Source of the DNA: Nicotiana tabacum
Taxonomy: Eukaryota > Streptophyta > Magnoliopsida > Solanales > Solanaceae
DNA length: 64,000 nucleotides
Direction of reading: 5' to 3'
NCBI RefSeq assembly: GCF_000715075.1
Contig: NC_134082.1
Coordinates: forward strand, 210,065,948-210,129,947
Part shown: in pieces, positions 21,918 to 34,200 of the stretch
Layout: the number at the start of each line of letters is the position of its first letter
Position numbering within the stretch: position 1 is the first letter of the stretch
The notes under the pieces: model-generated
Seen by the model: only the letters and a program-made list of their open reading frames with translations
Told to the model about the DNA's origin: nothing
Database searches by the model: none
Made by a program: the position numbers and the translations under genes

Positions 21918-22305
21918 TGTTACGCGGCCCCTTCCTGATATTCTTTGGAAGGGCGACGTAAGGCTAAGCAACTGATGTCAGTGCAGTTACTATTCGCTAA
22001 CTGAGGTCCCCTCCGTATGCTAGACGAGATTGTCAGTGTCGTACGAAAAAACCAATGTCAAGAGAAATTGAGAGAACAAAAATGAGAATTGAGAATGAAA
22101 GAAAGCTTGATTGCATAAATGAAAGCTATTACAAAAAAGCAACACGGTGACGGGGAGAGAGATACCAGTATAGAGAATTGTTTGCTTGCTAGAAATTTTG
22201 ATTGCTTGATCCCCCCTAATAGTGCTTAAAAAAATAAACCAAAGTTACAAGACTAGACTTAACTAAGCTAGAGAAACATAAAGGAAGTACATGGAATAAA
22301 ACTAT
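21918..22305 (-). repeat. E3 3' LTR, left part
   Basis: The continuation on the other side of E2. On the plus strand it begins TGTTACGCGGCC, so the sense end would be GGCCGCGTAACA. Total LTR would be about 700 bp. The end is inferred from the TG..CA rule only. Confidence 0.4.
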
Positions 22306-25050
22306 TTTAACGACCCGGCCGGTCATTTTAAGAATTAACGCCCTGATCCCCTATTAACTGCATTTCTTGCATTTGTTTCTGCTATTGTGAGTTGCCGGGA
22401 GGATTTATTTGAAGTTTCGAAGAGTTTTGGGACACTTAGTCCCTAAATGAGAGTTTAAGTTGTAGAATTTAAGCCGTAGTCAGAGTAGTGTAAAGAGGAC
22501 CTCGGAATGAAATTCCGACGGTCCCGTTATCTCCGTTGGGTGATTTTGGGCTTGGGGCATGTTCGGATTGTGTTTTGGAGGTCCGTAGCTAATTTAGGCT
22601 TGAAATGTCGAAAGTTGATTTTTTGAATTCCAGTTCGATAGTGAGATTTTGATATCGGGGTCAGAATGGAATTCCGGAAGTTGGAGTAGCTCCGTAGTGT
22701 TGAATGTGACATGTGTGCAAAATTTCAGGTCATTCGGACGAGGGTTAATAGACTTTTTTATCGAAAGCGTAAATTGAGAGTTTTTGGAGTTCTTAGGCTT
22801 CAATCCATGGTTAATTCGATGTTTCGATGTTGTTTTAGTTGTTTTGAGGATTGTCATAAGTTTGGATAGTGGTATAGGACTTGTTCGTATTTTTGGTTGA
22901 GGTCCCGAGGGCCTCAGGGTGATTTTGGAGGGATGTCGGAAGAATTGGAAGTGGTTTGAAGCAGCTGAAATTGCTGATCTCTATTATAACCGCACATGTG
23001 GTTAGGTTCCGCAGGTTCGGAGCTGCAGAAGCGGTGCCAGCATCGCAAAAGCGGAAAAGGGGGGAGTCAGCAGGAGCCGCAGAAGCGGGCGCTTCACCGC
23101 AGAAGCGGCACCGCATCTGTGTAAGGGTAATCGCAGGTGCATAATTTGGGTTTTAGTGAATTGTCGCAGATGTGACTTTAGTTATGCAAAAACGGGGCCG
23201 TAGGTGCGGTCCCATGGCTGCAGAAGCGGATTCACTAGGCAGAACATATAAATAGATGTCTTCGCGAATTTGAGTTATTTTTCACCTATTTTCAAATGGG
23301 AAGGAACTTTGGGGAGCATTTTAAGGGAGATTTTCAGAGGGATTCGTGGAGGTAAAGCCTTTGGTCCTTAAGCTCGTTATTATGGTGATTTTATCGTTCT
23401 AAGCATGAAAAATTAAGGAAAATCAGTGGTAAATTTGGGGTTAGGGCTTGGTTAATTAGAGAGATTTGAGTGATGATTTGAGGGACCATTTGAGGTCCGA
23501 TTTTGGTACTTTTGGTATGACTGAACTTGTGAGAGTATGAGGATTCTGAAAATATAAATTTTACCCGATTTCGAGACGTGGGTATGAGGGGTGTTTTGGT
23601 CATTTTACATAATTTTGCGTATTAGCTTAGACTTTATTTGTGGAATCAGTTACTTGAAGTTATATTTACATTATGCAATTGAATTGAATAGATTTGGGCC
23701 ATTTGGAGTCGAGTACTCGTGGCAAGAACGTGGTTTCGGATTGATTTTTGAGCCGGTTCGAGGTAAGTGGATTGTCTAAGCTTTTGTGGGGGACCTTCCC
23801 TTTAGGATTGGTATATATTAATTGAAATGCCTTGTACGTGAGGTGACGAGTGCGTACTTGTGCTAATTGTTAAAAATCCGGTTTTTATTACGTAATTACT
23901 AGTATGTTTATTTTCCTGTTTATACTACTTGCAATTTAAGATTGTTGTTAGCTTAGGGAAGCATGTCTAAGTGAATTAATTGCATTATTTGCTCAAACTG
24001 CCTTACCTGAATTATGTGCAACATGCTAGGCTAGAAATACCTGTTTTACCTTGGTATGAAATTTGAATTGAACTCTGTATTCTTCTTGTTGTTACTGCAT
24101 GTTTACTTTGGGGCTACGGGATGGTATCCCGGGAGATCCCCCTGTATGTTTACTTTAGGACTACGGAACGGTATTCCGGGAGATCCCCCTGCACATTTAC
24201 ATTGGAACTACGAGACTGCACTCGGTAGATTCCCCTTGTACTGAGTATTTACATTTGGGACTACGGATCAGTATTCCGGGAGATCCCCTCGCACTATGAG
24301 TTGGACTACGGGACAGTAACCCAGGAGATCCACTGGATATTTATATTTGGGACTACATGACAGTATCCTGGGAGATCCACGGTTGTTATCTCTGTGTGGA
24401 GTTGTATTTCTTTCTGTGTTTACTTTGCCTCTGTAGTAATTGTTGCTGTTCTTTCTATCATGTGTTACTTTTACTGTTACACTTATTTATATTGTTTTGT
24501 TCTACACTATTAAACCTTGTATTTCATTTAACCTCAGTTGGGCCCTGACCTTCCTCGTCACTACCCGACTGAGGTTAGGCTTGGCACTTACTGAGTACCG
24601 CTGTGGTGTACTCATGCCCTTTTGCACATGTTTTTCATGTGCAGATCCAGGTACTTCCTCTCAGTCTTATCATCCTTGAGGCGATGCGCTTTTGTAGAGA
24701 CTTCGAGGTATATATGCTGTGTTCGCAGATCAAGGAGTCCCTTTCTATCTTTTTGTAATAGTATATTCCTTCTGTATTTTTCTTGTTGTTAGACATTTCT
24801 AGAGTTAGAGCTTTTTATGTAACCTCTTAGCTTGTGATTCATGGGATTCCGGATTTTGGGAGTGTTAGTTTGAGATTCTTGTACTATTATATGCCAGGCG
24901 GCATCTTAAAAACTATTTCACTTTGTTATCTCGGTTTTATATTATTTTCTTTCCGCAAATTATTTCTTTTCTGCATTTGTTAGGCTTACCTAGTCGTAGA
25001 GATTAGGTGTCGTCATGATAGTTCACAGAGGGCGAACTGGGGTCATGACA
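22306..25050 (+). mobile_element. E2: Tekay/Del-type solo LTR
   Basis: A 2.75-kb LTR with no internal region. It begins TTTAACGACCCGGCCGGTCA (usual TGTAACGACCC, so the first G is changed) and ends GGGGTCATGACA. Flanks ACTAT (22301-22305) and ACTAC (25051-25055) fit a 5-bp target duplication with one change. It carries the block of GGACTACGG..CCGGGAGATCC repeats typical of Solanaceae Tekay/Del LTRs. Solo LTRs arise by recombination between the two LTRs. Confidence 0.75.
24108..24390 (+). repeat. GGACTACGG / CCGGGAGATCC tandem repeats in E2
   Basis: Five degenerate units of about 60 bp with GGACTACGGNNNGGTATCCC-type core and GGGAGATCCCC. Confidence 0.8.
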
Positions 25051-25055
25051 ACTAC

Positions 25056-25363
25056 TCTATATTTACAATGAAAAGGACTTAGTTTTCTACAAGGCAGAAA
25101 TAGGTTCGTTATCAACAACATTGTCTTTGGCATCACGGTTTGCGCGCGCGATGTTGTCTGCGCACGCGGCGCTATTGGCATCTTCTTGCAGCTGGGTGCT
25201 GATGAAGGATATCAGTGGGGAGATAGAGGCACATACGCGCTTGTCACTTGGCGCAGCCAAGACCACAGGGCCATCCGTGGAGCTAGGCGTTGGGAGGCTT
25301 GCTAGGATGCCATGGGGCGCGCCCAAGGGGTCATGGGGCATGTTTGGAAATCCGCCCATGGCA
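25056..25363 (-). repeat. E3 3' LTR, right part
   Basis: Starts TGCCATGGGCGG on the minus strand, directly after the purine run GGTGGGGGAGAATG. It is cut by E2 at 25055. A 124-aa open frame spans it (25087-25461) and is probably pol C-terminus reading into the LTR, not a gene. The LTR start is inferred from the PPT, as no partner LTR is present. Confidence 0.45.
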
Positions 25364-25487
25364 TTCTCCCCCACCTGAGTTGGCGACGTCCTCGGCGCCT
25401 TACTTGAAAGATAATCATCAATAGGCTCTTTTAGGCTTTTAGGTTTGTTCCCCTCTCCCAAGTATTCTCCTCTACATCACAGCCTTG

Positions 25488-26471
25488 CTATTTCACAAAG
25501 AACTCTTGGTGATTTTTCCTCGAGGTGTGAATCACTCGATCATCAAGAATAGCGTCAACACGCCTTTTCCCGGTTGAATTAGGGCCTCGAATACTTGGTA
25601 TTGTGAGTTGGCTCCGTGAAGGATCCTCTATGTCTTCCCGAAAAGGTTTCAGAAGACTGACATGGAAGAGAGGATAGATTTTCCACCAAGCTGGGGTATC
25701 CACCCAATATGCAACTTTCCCAATGCGCCTTTCAATGGACAAAGGTCCAATGTATTTTTGTAGTAGGAGAGGGTCATGGAACCCTGAAAATAAGTATCTC
25801 TTTGGAATTTTTACCATCACTTTGTCTCCTACTTGGTATGTAGCAAAGCAACGATTTTGATCAGCATGCCTCTTCATTCACTTTTGGGCTTTGACAAGAA
25901 AGCTCCGTACTATCTCCAGATTTTGCTTCCATTCTTTTGAGAAGCTAGTAGCTCGAGGAGATTTTGACATGTTTGGTGCATTCGCGGTGTGTGGGAGTAG
26001 TGGTTGTTCTCTGGTAACAATTTCAAAAGCGCTTTTGTTTGTACTAGAGCTCATTTGTGAATTGAAACACAGTTGAGTAGCATCTAGATTCTAGAAGCTT
26101 CACCCAGTTCTTCTGTGATCCGGTTACAAAGTGGAAGAGATATTCCTCCAGCATACCATTGAACCGCTCTGTCTGGCTATCAGATTGCGGATGACTTGGG
26201 TCCAAACGTTTCTAGTGAAGCGTGAGTCACAATCACTAATGAAGTCTTTAGGCAGGCCCCAATATTTGACGACATGAGAGAAGAAGAGTCGAGCAGAATC
26301 CTCTGTTGAGGTCTATTCTAGGGCTGCTATAAAGGTAGCATACTTGGAAAACCGATCCACTACAATCAAGATAGTTGTCAGATCTCCGACCTTGGGCAAT
26401 TCGGTGATGAAATCCAGAGAAACACTTTTCCAAGGTCTCTTTAGGACAGCTAGTGGTTCTAAGAGTCCCGC
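25488..26471 (-). pseudogene. E3 integrase core remnant, C-terminus and chromodomain
   Basis: The catalytic core at about 25880-26470 is shattered by frameshifts. The C-terminal frame 25877-25488 is clear: a GPF-type domain (YQVGDKVMVKIPKRYLF and FHVSLLKPFREDIED). The chromodomain entry KRRVDAILDDRVIHTSRKNH then leads to QEFFVK and a stop. Chromodomains target insertion to histone-marked heterochromatin. The distal half (usually VKW..G..E..TWE) is lost to frame decay. Confidence 0.75.
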
Positions 26472-27470
26472 TTATGTCAAGTGGTCTGACTTGTCCTTCT
26501 GGCATACTAGACAAGTATTCACATACTGAGTGACGTCATCGACCATTTGAGGCCAATAATATGCACTGCGAAGTAATGCCATGGTACGTTCTTCACTGGG
26601 ATGGCAGACCCACAGAGTATCGTGACATTTCGCTAGAAGAGTCTTTCGCAGATCTCCAACTTTAGGAACATAAAGTCGGCTCCCTTTAACTTTCAGGAAA
26701 CCATCTTCCATGTAGAACTGGTGAGTCTTGCCCTGTCCTACCAGATCAACCAAATACTGTGCAGCAGGATCCTTGATGAGTAAGTCTTGTTTCTGGTCTT
26801 TGATAGTGGTGGCTACTTCGCTCCCCCTTAGGGTGGCGAGTAGGCACATCGATGCTAGATCAACTCTCCGACTGAGTGCATTAGTAACATGATTGGTCTT
26901 CCCACTTTGATACTCCAAGTTGAAGTGGAATTCGGCTAGGAGTTCCTTCCACCTGGCCTGTCGACCATTCAACTTTGGTTGGGTAATGAAATGCCTAACA
27001 ACTGTGTTGTCTGTCTTGACCACGAACTGGGTCCCCAGCAGATAGTACCTCCAAAGGTGCAAGCAATGAACGACAACCAATAATTCTTTCTCATAGACGG
27101 CATAGCTCCACTCTGCATCCTTCAAATTCTGGCTCTCGTACGCTACATGATACCCTTCTTATAGCAAGACTCCGCCGAGGGCATAGTTAGATGCATCTGT
27201 TTGTACCTCGAATGGCTTGGCCAAATCAGGGAGGGCCAAGATGGTTCTAACAGACATAGCCGCTTTCAATGCATTGAAGGCCTCCATTCGCCTGGGTCCC
27301 CAATCCCAGGGCGTGACCTTCTTGAGGAGTTCTGTCAATGGCACTGCGATGAGGGAGTAGTTTTTCACAAATCGCCGATAGGAGTTGCATAGGCGAAGGA
27401 ATGCCCTCAAGGCGTGGATATCCTTAGGCGACAGCCAATATGTGATTTCTTGAATCTTCTGTTGGTCCAT
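26472..27470 (-). pseudogene. E3 RNase H and integrase zinc-binding domain
   Basis: 27470-27159 carries the RT connection (LRAFLRLCNSYRRFVKNYS) and the start of RNase H (FEVQTDASNYALGGVLL). A stop at 27158 follows. 27125-26472 carries the rest: YAVYEKELLVVVHCLHLWRY, VKTDNTVVRHFITQ and TNALSRRVD. After a linker comes the HHCC domain, KCHDTLWVCHPSEERTM and CLVCQKDK. Confidence 0.8.
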
Positions 27471-27479
27471 CTTGATCCG

Positions 27480-28303
27480 CCCTTCCCCAATGATTGTATA
27501 AGGAAGTCAATCTATTTTTGAGCAAATGAGCACTTGGATAGATTCACATACAGTTCGTGCTCCCGCAATTGGGTTAGGACCTTCCGCAAGTGCTCCAGGT
27601 GTTTTTCCAGTGTTTGGATATATACCACAATGTCATCCAAGTAGACTGCCACGAATTCGTCAATGTAATCTCGGAAGACTTGGTTCATCAGGGTGCAAAA
27701 TGTAGTTGGGGTGTTAGTTAAGCCGAATGGCATAACCAGGAAGTCGTACGTCACATATCTTATCATACAGGTCATCTTGTGTTCATCACCCTCTGCAATC
27801 CGAACTTGTCAATAACCTGTCTTAAAGTTTATCTTCGTGAACACCGTCGCACCACCCAGTATATCGAACAAGTCTACCATTAGCGGAATAGGGTATTTGT
27901 TCTTCACAGTGATTTTGTTTAAAGCCTGATAATACACACAGAGTCGTAGGCTGTCATCATATTTCTTTTGGAATAGTACAGGTGACCCGTATGGGGACTT
28001 GGAGGGCACGATGATCCCTGTGTCTAGAATTTCCGTCAATTGTCTCTGAAGCTCGGTGAGTTCGGGTTGTGACATTCTGTAAGGTGCCGAGGCGGGTGAC
28101 TTCGTGACCGGTACCAACTCAATCTCATGGTCCACAGTGCACCTAGGCGTGAGTTGCTTTGGCATGTCCTGTGGTATGATATCTTCAAATTCCAGTAGCA
28201 GCTCCTTCACGGGTACAGGAATGGGACCCGAGGAGAGTTCTATATCTTCAATGCAGAGGATTGCCAGGAAAGTAGGTTCATGTCTTTTGACCCCCTTCTT
28301 CAC
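27480..28303 (-). pseudogene. E3 reverse transcriptase
   Basis: Two minus frames cover it. 28303-27809 has the entry linker (FEDIIPQDMPKQLTPR), then HEIELVPVTKSPASAPYRMS and the IVPSKSPYGSPVLFQKK, DSLRLCVYYQALNKITVKN and NKYPIPLMVDLFDILGGATV strands. After a frame loss at about 27780-27810, 27775-27512 has YDFLVMPFGLTNTPTTFCTL and the catalytic VYLDDIVVYIQT. The conserved D-Y-R-A-L-N is changed to Y-Y-Q-A-L-N. Order and motifs are those of chromoviral RT. Confidence 0.8.
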
Positions 28304-28307
28304 CTAC

Positions 28308-28880
28308 AAGGCCGAGATTTTCTCAGCGGCCATCTTCATGGGCATGCATGGGATAATGCAAGGTATGGCCCCATTTTGCTCCCATCATCACTAACATGTC
28401 AGCATACAGTACGAGCATGGTATTGGTTTTCCTAAGGAATTCCAATCCAACTATCAACTTGAAGTCATCTATGATTACCACACGTAGGTTGAATTTTCCT
28501 TTGTAAGAGCCAAGCTTCATGGGTACCTCTTTGGCTATTCCACCCACTGGCTGAGGAGGTGAGTTGATAGCATTGACACTACCTCTGCCCTTTCCCACAA
28601 TTAGACCAAGGCGCTCCACCTGAGTCAAGGCTAAGTAGTTGTAGGTAGCACCCATGTCCATCATCGCCCGAATGGGCTTGCCATTTACCTTCATCTCTAT
28701 GAACATTAAAGTACTCTCTTGTTTTGGAGGATTCCTCTCATCCGCCTTTTTTTTCCTTTTCTTGGTGCTTGGACAAGGGTCATTCTTCTTACGGATACCA
28801 GCACTGGTTCCCCCTAAGGCCTCAGAAATAGAGCCAACAATTGCATTGAAGGCACGTATTGGTTCGGTCTGGTCCGCATC
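28308..28880 (-). pseudogene. E3 gag-protease junction and protease
   Basis: The minus frame starts at 28880 with a linker (EPIRAFNAIVGSISEALG), a basic stretch KKRKKKADER, then the retropepsin: MFIEMKVNGKPIRAMMDMGA and TYNYLALTQVERLGL. The active-site triad is usually D-T-G; here it is D-M-G, an ACG to ATG change that would disable the enzyme. The C-terminal part has VVIIDDFKLIVGLEFL, matching the usual D-D-F..V-L-G-M-D/E-F-L strand. It ends near 28323 with a stop after HEDGR. Confidence 0.75.
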
Positions 28881-31276
28881 TGTTAGACCTCATATTTTTG
28901 TACATGAAAATACGCCATAAATAATTAATTAATGAGAGCTCGGAAGTAAGATGTTACGTCCCGCATTTTTGTACGTTGATGTTTCATCGTAAGTTAATCA
29001 ACGTAAGCTCGGGAATGAGATTATTTTGGAATTATAAGTATTATGCTATTTCAAATAAGGAATAAATAAATTAGTGAAGGTGAAAGGGTAAGCGAATCGA
29101 AGGAAATGAGTTTCGTCGAAGTTTGACATTTCGGAACAAAAACGGTCTGAGCTATAATACTCAGTATTTATGGACTAGTACCATACAAGGTACCGCATGA
29201 CCATAATAGTAAGGTGTATAAGGTATGTGAAAAGTAAGTAATATTTTAAGTAAGTGGGAATAATTCTCAATTTTGCGGGTAATTGATTAATTATCGGGTA
29301 ACAAAACACTACCTAATTACTTAATAAGTAGATAAAGATTAAAACACCCCACCTCTACCCCCATGTAGCAGCCTCCTAATTCCTATACTGTGACTCATGC
29401 CTTCATTAAATTATGTGGCTTGATTTGGTAAGTAATGTTTTCTTTTTGTGGCTGAGTTGTGCCAAGTTAGGCATTAATTAGTTGGTATTTAAAATTACTA
29501 GTTTGACTTATTCTGGTGCGTGTGGAGAGAGTAGCAATCTTTAAAGTTTTTATAGAGCTCTAATCAAGATTCTTGTGTTAAAAATGAATCAATCCCAATT
29601 ATCTTACCATACTCAAGGCCAACGAATCCTTGGAATATTAATGTCAAGCTAGGAGCTTTTCCTATTAAATTATTTCATACTAATCTGTATGAAGTTCTCA
29701 AAAGTGCAGATGGAATAACCATGTATCATATGTGACATACACATATCCAGATTTCGTGAGATCAGTATCATAATGGAATAAATCTTTATGGGAGGAACAT
29801 GATAATTTTGGTTGGAATTCACTGCACTGTGTTGTCTATCTAGGATTGAAAGAAGTAGTTTCTGATATGCTGGGGCGAAAGAAATCCTTAAGCCTGCATT
29901 TCAGCAGGCAGTGAAAATCATTGGACAACAACAATTTACATTGTAGCCAGTGAAGGTGATGTAAGTATGATAAACGAGCTTTCAAAGCACTCCACCTTGT
30001 CAATGTAGCGTGAGCTTTTTGCAAATTTTAGGGAGTACGGTGTAATCTTTCTCAAGAGAATTGGCTCAGGTATGTTAAGGCTAATCTCTTCCTTCATTCT
30101 GGCATGATTTTGTCATTACACAAGTTTGATAACGAAGCATAAAGAAAAATTCATATCCCAAAATTTACATATATTTTGCTAGTCTCGCAAGTTACAATAT
30201 TCTCTTTATCGGGACTTCATATTCAGTTGAGTATTTCATTCTTTCCAGTCAAGAGAGCAGAGAAGTTATATATATATATATATAGTATTAAAAGTATTTT
30301 CATTACCATCGAGCTATAATCGATGGGCAGGCCCCTATTGGGAAACCTCTGATCAGATGGTAAGTTATATACCGAGCCTACTGTGGCCGAGCGCTTATGA
30401 GAGAGCCCATTTGGTCGAGATACAGAGCCTAATATGGCCGAGCGCTTATGAGCGAGCCTACTACGGCAGAGCAGTTATATATATACCGAGCCTACTGTGG
30501 CCGAGCGCTTATGAGCGAGCCCAGTTGGTCGAGATACATAGCCTAGTTTGGCCGAGCGCTTATGAGCGAGCCTACTACAGCAGAGCAGATATATATATGT
30601 ATACCGAGCCTTATAGGGCCGGAAAACTATTTTACTTACTATATTGAGAGAATTGAGTCAGTATCAGCAGGTAAGCATATCTTCAGATTATCTTTGACTT
30701 CCAGCTACTTGCAGTTATTATATTATCAGTGCAATTTTAGCTTTCAGTATATTGCCTTACTTACTCAGTACATTATTTCGTACTGATGTCCCTTTTTTGG
30801 GGGCGCTGCATTTCATGTGTACAGGTCAGACAAACAGACGAGTAGGCCTCTTCACTAAGTGTTGCCCGAGCTCAGCTTGATCGGTAAACTCCATGCCTTT
30901 CGCAGTTTTTGAGTCTAGAGCCTTATGTATATCTTGTATATATATGTATATGTGTAATGAGTAGGTCGTATAGCCATTTCGACCACAGTATATCTATTAG
31001 TAGAGGCTTGTAGACATATCTTGTCAGTTAGTGCAGTAGGTTGGGCTTTCAGGCCTTCTATGTATATTTGGTTGGTTTGTCAGTTGTAATAAATATGACA
31101 GCTTGTTGGCCAAGCTTTATATTCATATTTAGTCAGCATTCTTTGTCGTCTTGCAATGTGGCCTATGGACAAAAGTATGACATCATATGTTCAGAATCCC
31201 TTAGTTGCAAGTTGGTACGCAAGGATAGGTATGACACTGGGTGCCAGTCTCGCTCCCCCAAGTTCGGGGCGTGACA
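28881..31276 (+). repeat. E4 5' LTR
   Basis: 2396 bp, starts TGTTAGACCTCATATTTTTG, ends TTCGGGGCGTGACA. It contains a 70-bp duplicated head (28881-28951 versus 28952-29020) and a cluster of ACCGAGCCTACTGTGGCCGA repeats (30369-30615). The 62-aa frame at about 29836 on the minus strand recurs in the 3' LTR and has no known domain. Confidence 0.93.
30369..30615 (+). repeat. CCGAGCCTA..GGCCGAGCGCTTATGAGCGAGCC repeats
   Basis: About five units, each with CGAGCGCTTATGAGCGAGCC, a potential hairpin CGCT-TATG-AGCG. Repeated in the 3' LTR at 37158-37395. Confidence 0.85.
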
Positions 31277-31280
31277 AAAG

Positions 31281-31292
31281 TGGTATCAGAGC
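31281..31292 (+). other. E4 primer binding site (initiator tRNA-Met)
   Basis: TGGTATCAGAGC, 4 nt after the LTR. It is the standard tRNA-iMet PBS of plant gypsy and copia elements. Confidence 0.9.
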
Positions 31293-34200
31293 AGTTCTGT
31301 CCTAGGAAGTCTACAAGCCATGTCTAGTAGAGTCTTGTTTATGGGTGTGTCGTGCACCACACTTATAAGCAGGAGGCTACAGGGCATTTAGGATTGTCTC
31401 TCTTTCTTCTTACTCTAGATCATATGGTAGAGCTCACTTATAAGAATCCAAGTTCCGAAATTCAATTTTATTCATAATAAGACAATACCTACATCCGGAA
31501 AGAAGATTTGAAAGAGAGATAGTTGTGGAAGAGCAGAGTCAAAGGAATTGGATTCTTGTATGATGCCTACGATAAATAAATGTGAGGTCTTTAGAAGATC
31601 ATGAGTGTGCTGAAAGGTGTAAGCCTCTTGATAAGAATCCTTAAGGCAAGAATGTCTATCCATCTTTATGGTGAAGGACAATGAGAGATTAAGAAAATAA
31701 GTACAAGTTTCAGCAAGTAAAAGGAGCAAGGTGAAAAAGGGTACGAGGTACCCAGTTAATGAAGGTTAACATCGTTTATAATTGAGGCAGAGGAACATAA
31801 GATTTTTGAGTTATATTCAATAGTAATAGAGGTATGTACAATTGATCACACCCATTTCAGTTATGCCTTGTGGAGGCTAACAAGTATAGTTAAGAGAAGG
31901 ACGAAATATTAAGATCCAGCTGGGGTTAGGGTAACCCAAATTAGTGAATGGATTACTTGTATTAGTTGACATTGCAGAAGGATATTGCAAATGTGCTAAT
32001 AGATCTCTTTGTGGGACACTCAGATGATGCACTCTAGAATATTACAATTAGATGTGAATACTAGCATGATAAAAAAAAATCAGATGATAGGCACTGAAAG
32101 CCTGGAAGAGATAAATATTACTTTAGTATGACTCTTGTACCTAGTAGAGCAAGGACGTTGAGCAACCCGAAGAGTCAAGGAATGAAGAAAGGAGAGCTAA
32201 AAGCGAAAGAATGTCGTGTTGAAGTTTTCACAAAAAAGGGATATGCAGAAATATTAGCAGAGTAATGAGAAGAAAGCTAACAAAGCATTATGGATAAGGT
32301 GTGATACATGGATAACGACGGTAGGAAAAAAAGAAGAAGAAATGATAGTATTACAAAGTCTAGTCAAGTGAATGAAGAGACGAGAGGTGACAGGCCTTAG
32401 GACAACAAAAGAGTATATGCCATAAAGTCATATCCTCATCTCAAGGAATAAGTTCGTGACTCTAATGTGATTACCAGAAGGGAGCATTAAACCCCAGGAT
32501 AATAGAAATCAGTATGGGCTGGTAAACAAGATAAATTAAATATGAATTAGGGACTGAGTGATTTGATAATAGTCAGCATCATGAGAAATTCAAATCACAT
32601 TCCGGCAATAATAGGACGAACAACAGAAGAACATTCATGAGAAATTCAGAGAATGGTCATTCAGGAAGACGCTTCCCTAAAAGCAAGCAATATTAGCAAA
32701 GTTAAGCTTAAGAGACTGTATGTACCAGTTACATTAAGTGTCACCCTCGCAAAGGGACTTTGTCATCCTTGGTACAGAAGGATTGCCGCAAGACGAGTAA
32801 GGATCATTGATGTTGAGAAACAACACCAAAGATGGAGAGGTAAGACATCTATAGGTAGATCCTCGTGGCTTCAACTCTTAGTACACCTCAAAGGGGGGAA
32901 TATGAAGTGATGTAGTATTAATTCAGAATTAAGTGGTTCCAGTGGACTATGGCATGGTAAAGGAAGAATGCGATAAATGAAAGAGGAATGAGATGGCACT
33001 TATCCAAATCTTCTAGATACGCTACGATTCAAGAATATTGTGCAAGTATGATGTTAAGGAGAGGAAGTAAAGGTTCTTGCCCGAGCTGCTATCAATAGAT
33101 AAGGATCCAGTGCAAGACGTAAGTTAAGACAAAGGAAATAACCTAAGAAAAATTACGAGGAATACTGATATGAGAATGGGCCAACGAGTAATTAGTAATT
33201 GGTCAGAGAGATCCCAGTTATGGCAAAACAGGAGGTTACAGACGAGTCATCGGATCGTGTAAGATAAACATAGTAGAACCCAACATGGGGAATTCAGCCT
33301 CGAAGAATATCACTATAATATTTGAGATATATTCAAACAAAAGTAAGGGTAGTTAAAGGTACCGTATGAGTGTTTCGGGGATAAAAGAAAGTGCCACTAG
33401 GAAGGCAGTCAAAATATCGGTTCAGAAGCAACCATACAAGCATAAGGGCATGGAAGTAAGCAACTACGGATGATTATAGGCAAGTAAAGACATCAAAAAG
33501 GTCTGTAATAAGCTCACAGTTTTATGAGAGTCAAGGGTTCTCCCTAAGTACTACAATGAAATACTAGCTGAGGAGATAAGAAAGAAGGCTTCAACCTAAG
33601 CACAATGACCTAAAGAGGAAATGGCCGTGTAACAACAATCTCACAACAACATTGTAAGCATTTCAAAGGAAAGTGGCACCTACCGTGGCTAATGAACGGG
33701 AAGTAAAATTAAAAGTAGTATCCGAGATCATATGAGTTGCACAAAAACTCGGGCATGTGTGGACACTAAGATAACCTAAGTATGGACGCAACAATGGGGC
33801 AGAAATACCATAAAATAACTTACATTGAAAGAAAGCTAAGATGGAATGAAAGAAATTATTCGATCAATGATCCAGAATTGGTTACGTTATGGATACACTT
33901 AAGGGTTTGGAGATTATGCATGCAGCATATACAACTGTAGAAGATTCTGGTATATGTTAAGAGAAAGAATTGAACCCAGGTCATGAACGAGAGATTAAAT
34001 TGTTAAAGAATTGTATCATGCATATTCCTCAGCGCCCATGAAAGGCTAAACAAAATAACTAATACCATGAACCCTAAATCGGAAGATAGCTTAAGCCGAC
34101 GTAAAGGCCGATCAAAAGAAGGAGGAAACTAAAGAGTTACATCACCCAAGTAAATCAGGAGTTTGTTTATTGGACCCAAAAAAATAGAAACATCATGATC

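Noticed and set aside
25087..25461. Independent gene on the minus strand (124 aa)
   Set aside because: It starts in the E3 pol tail, crosses the PPT and lies in the LTR. Ala/Pro/Ser-rich with no domain.
31281..31292. tRNA gene near GGTATCAGAGC
   Set aside because: Only the 12-nt PBS is present with no tRNA body.
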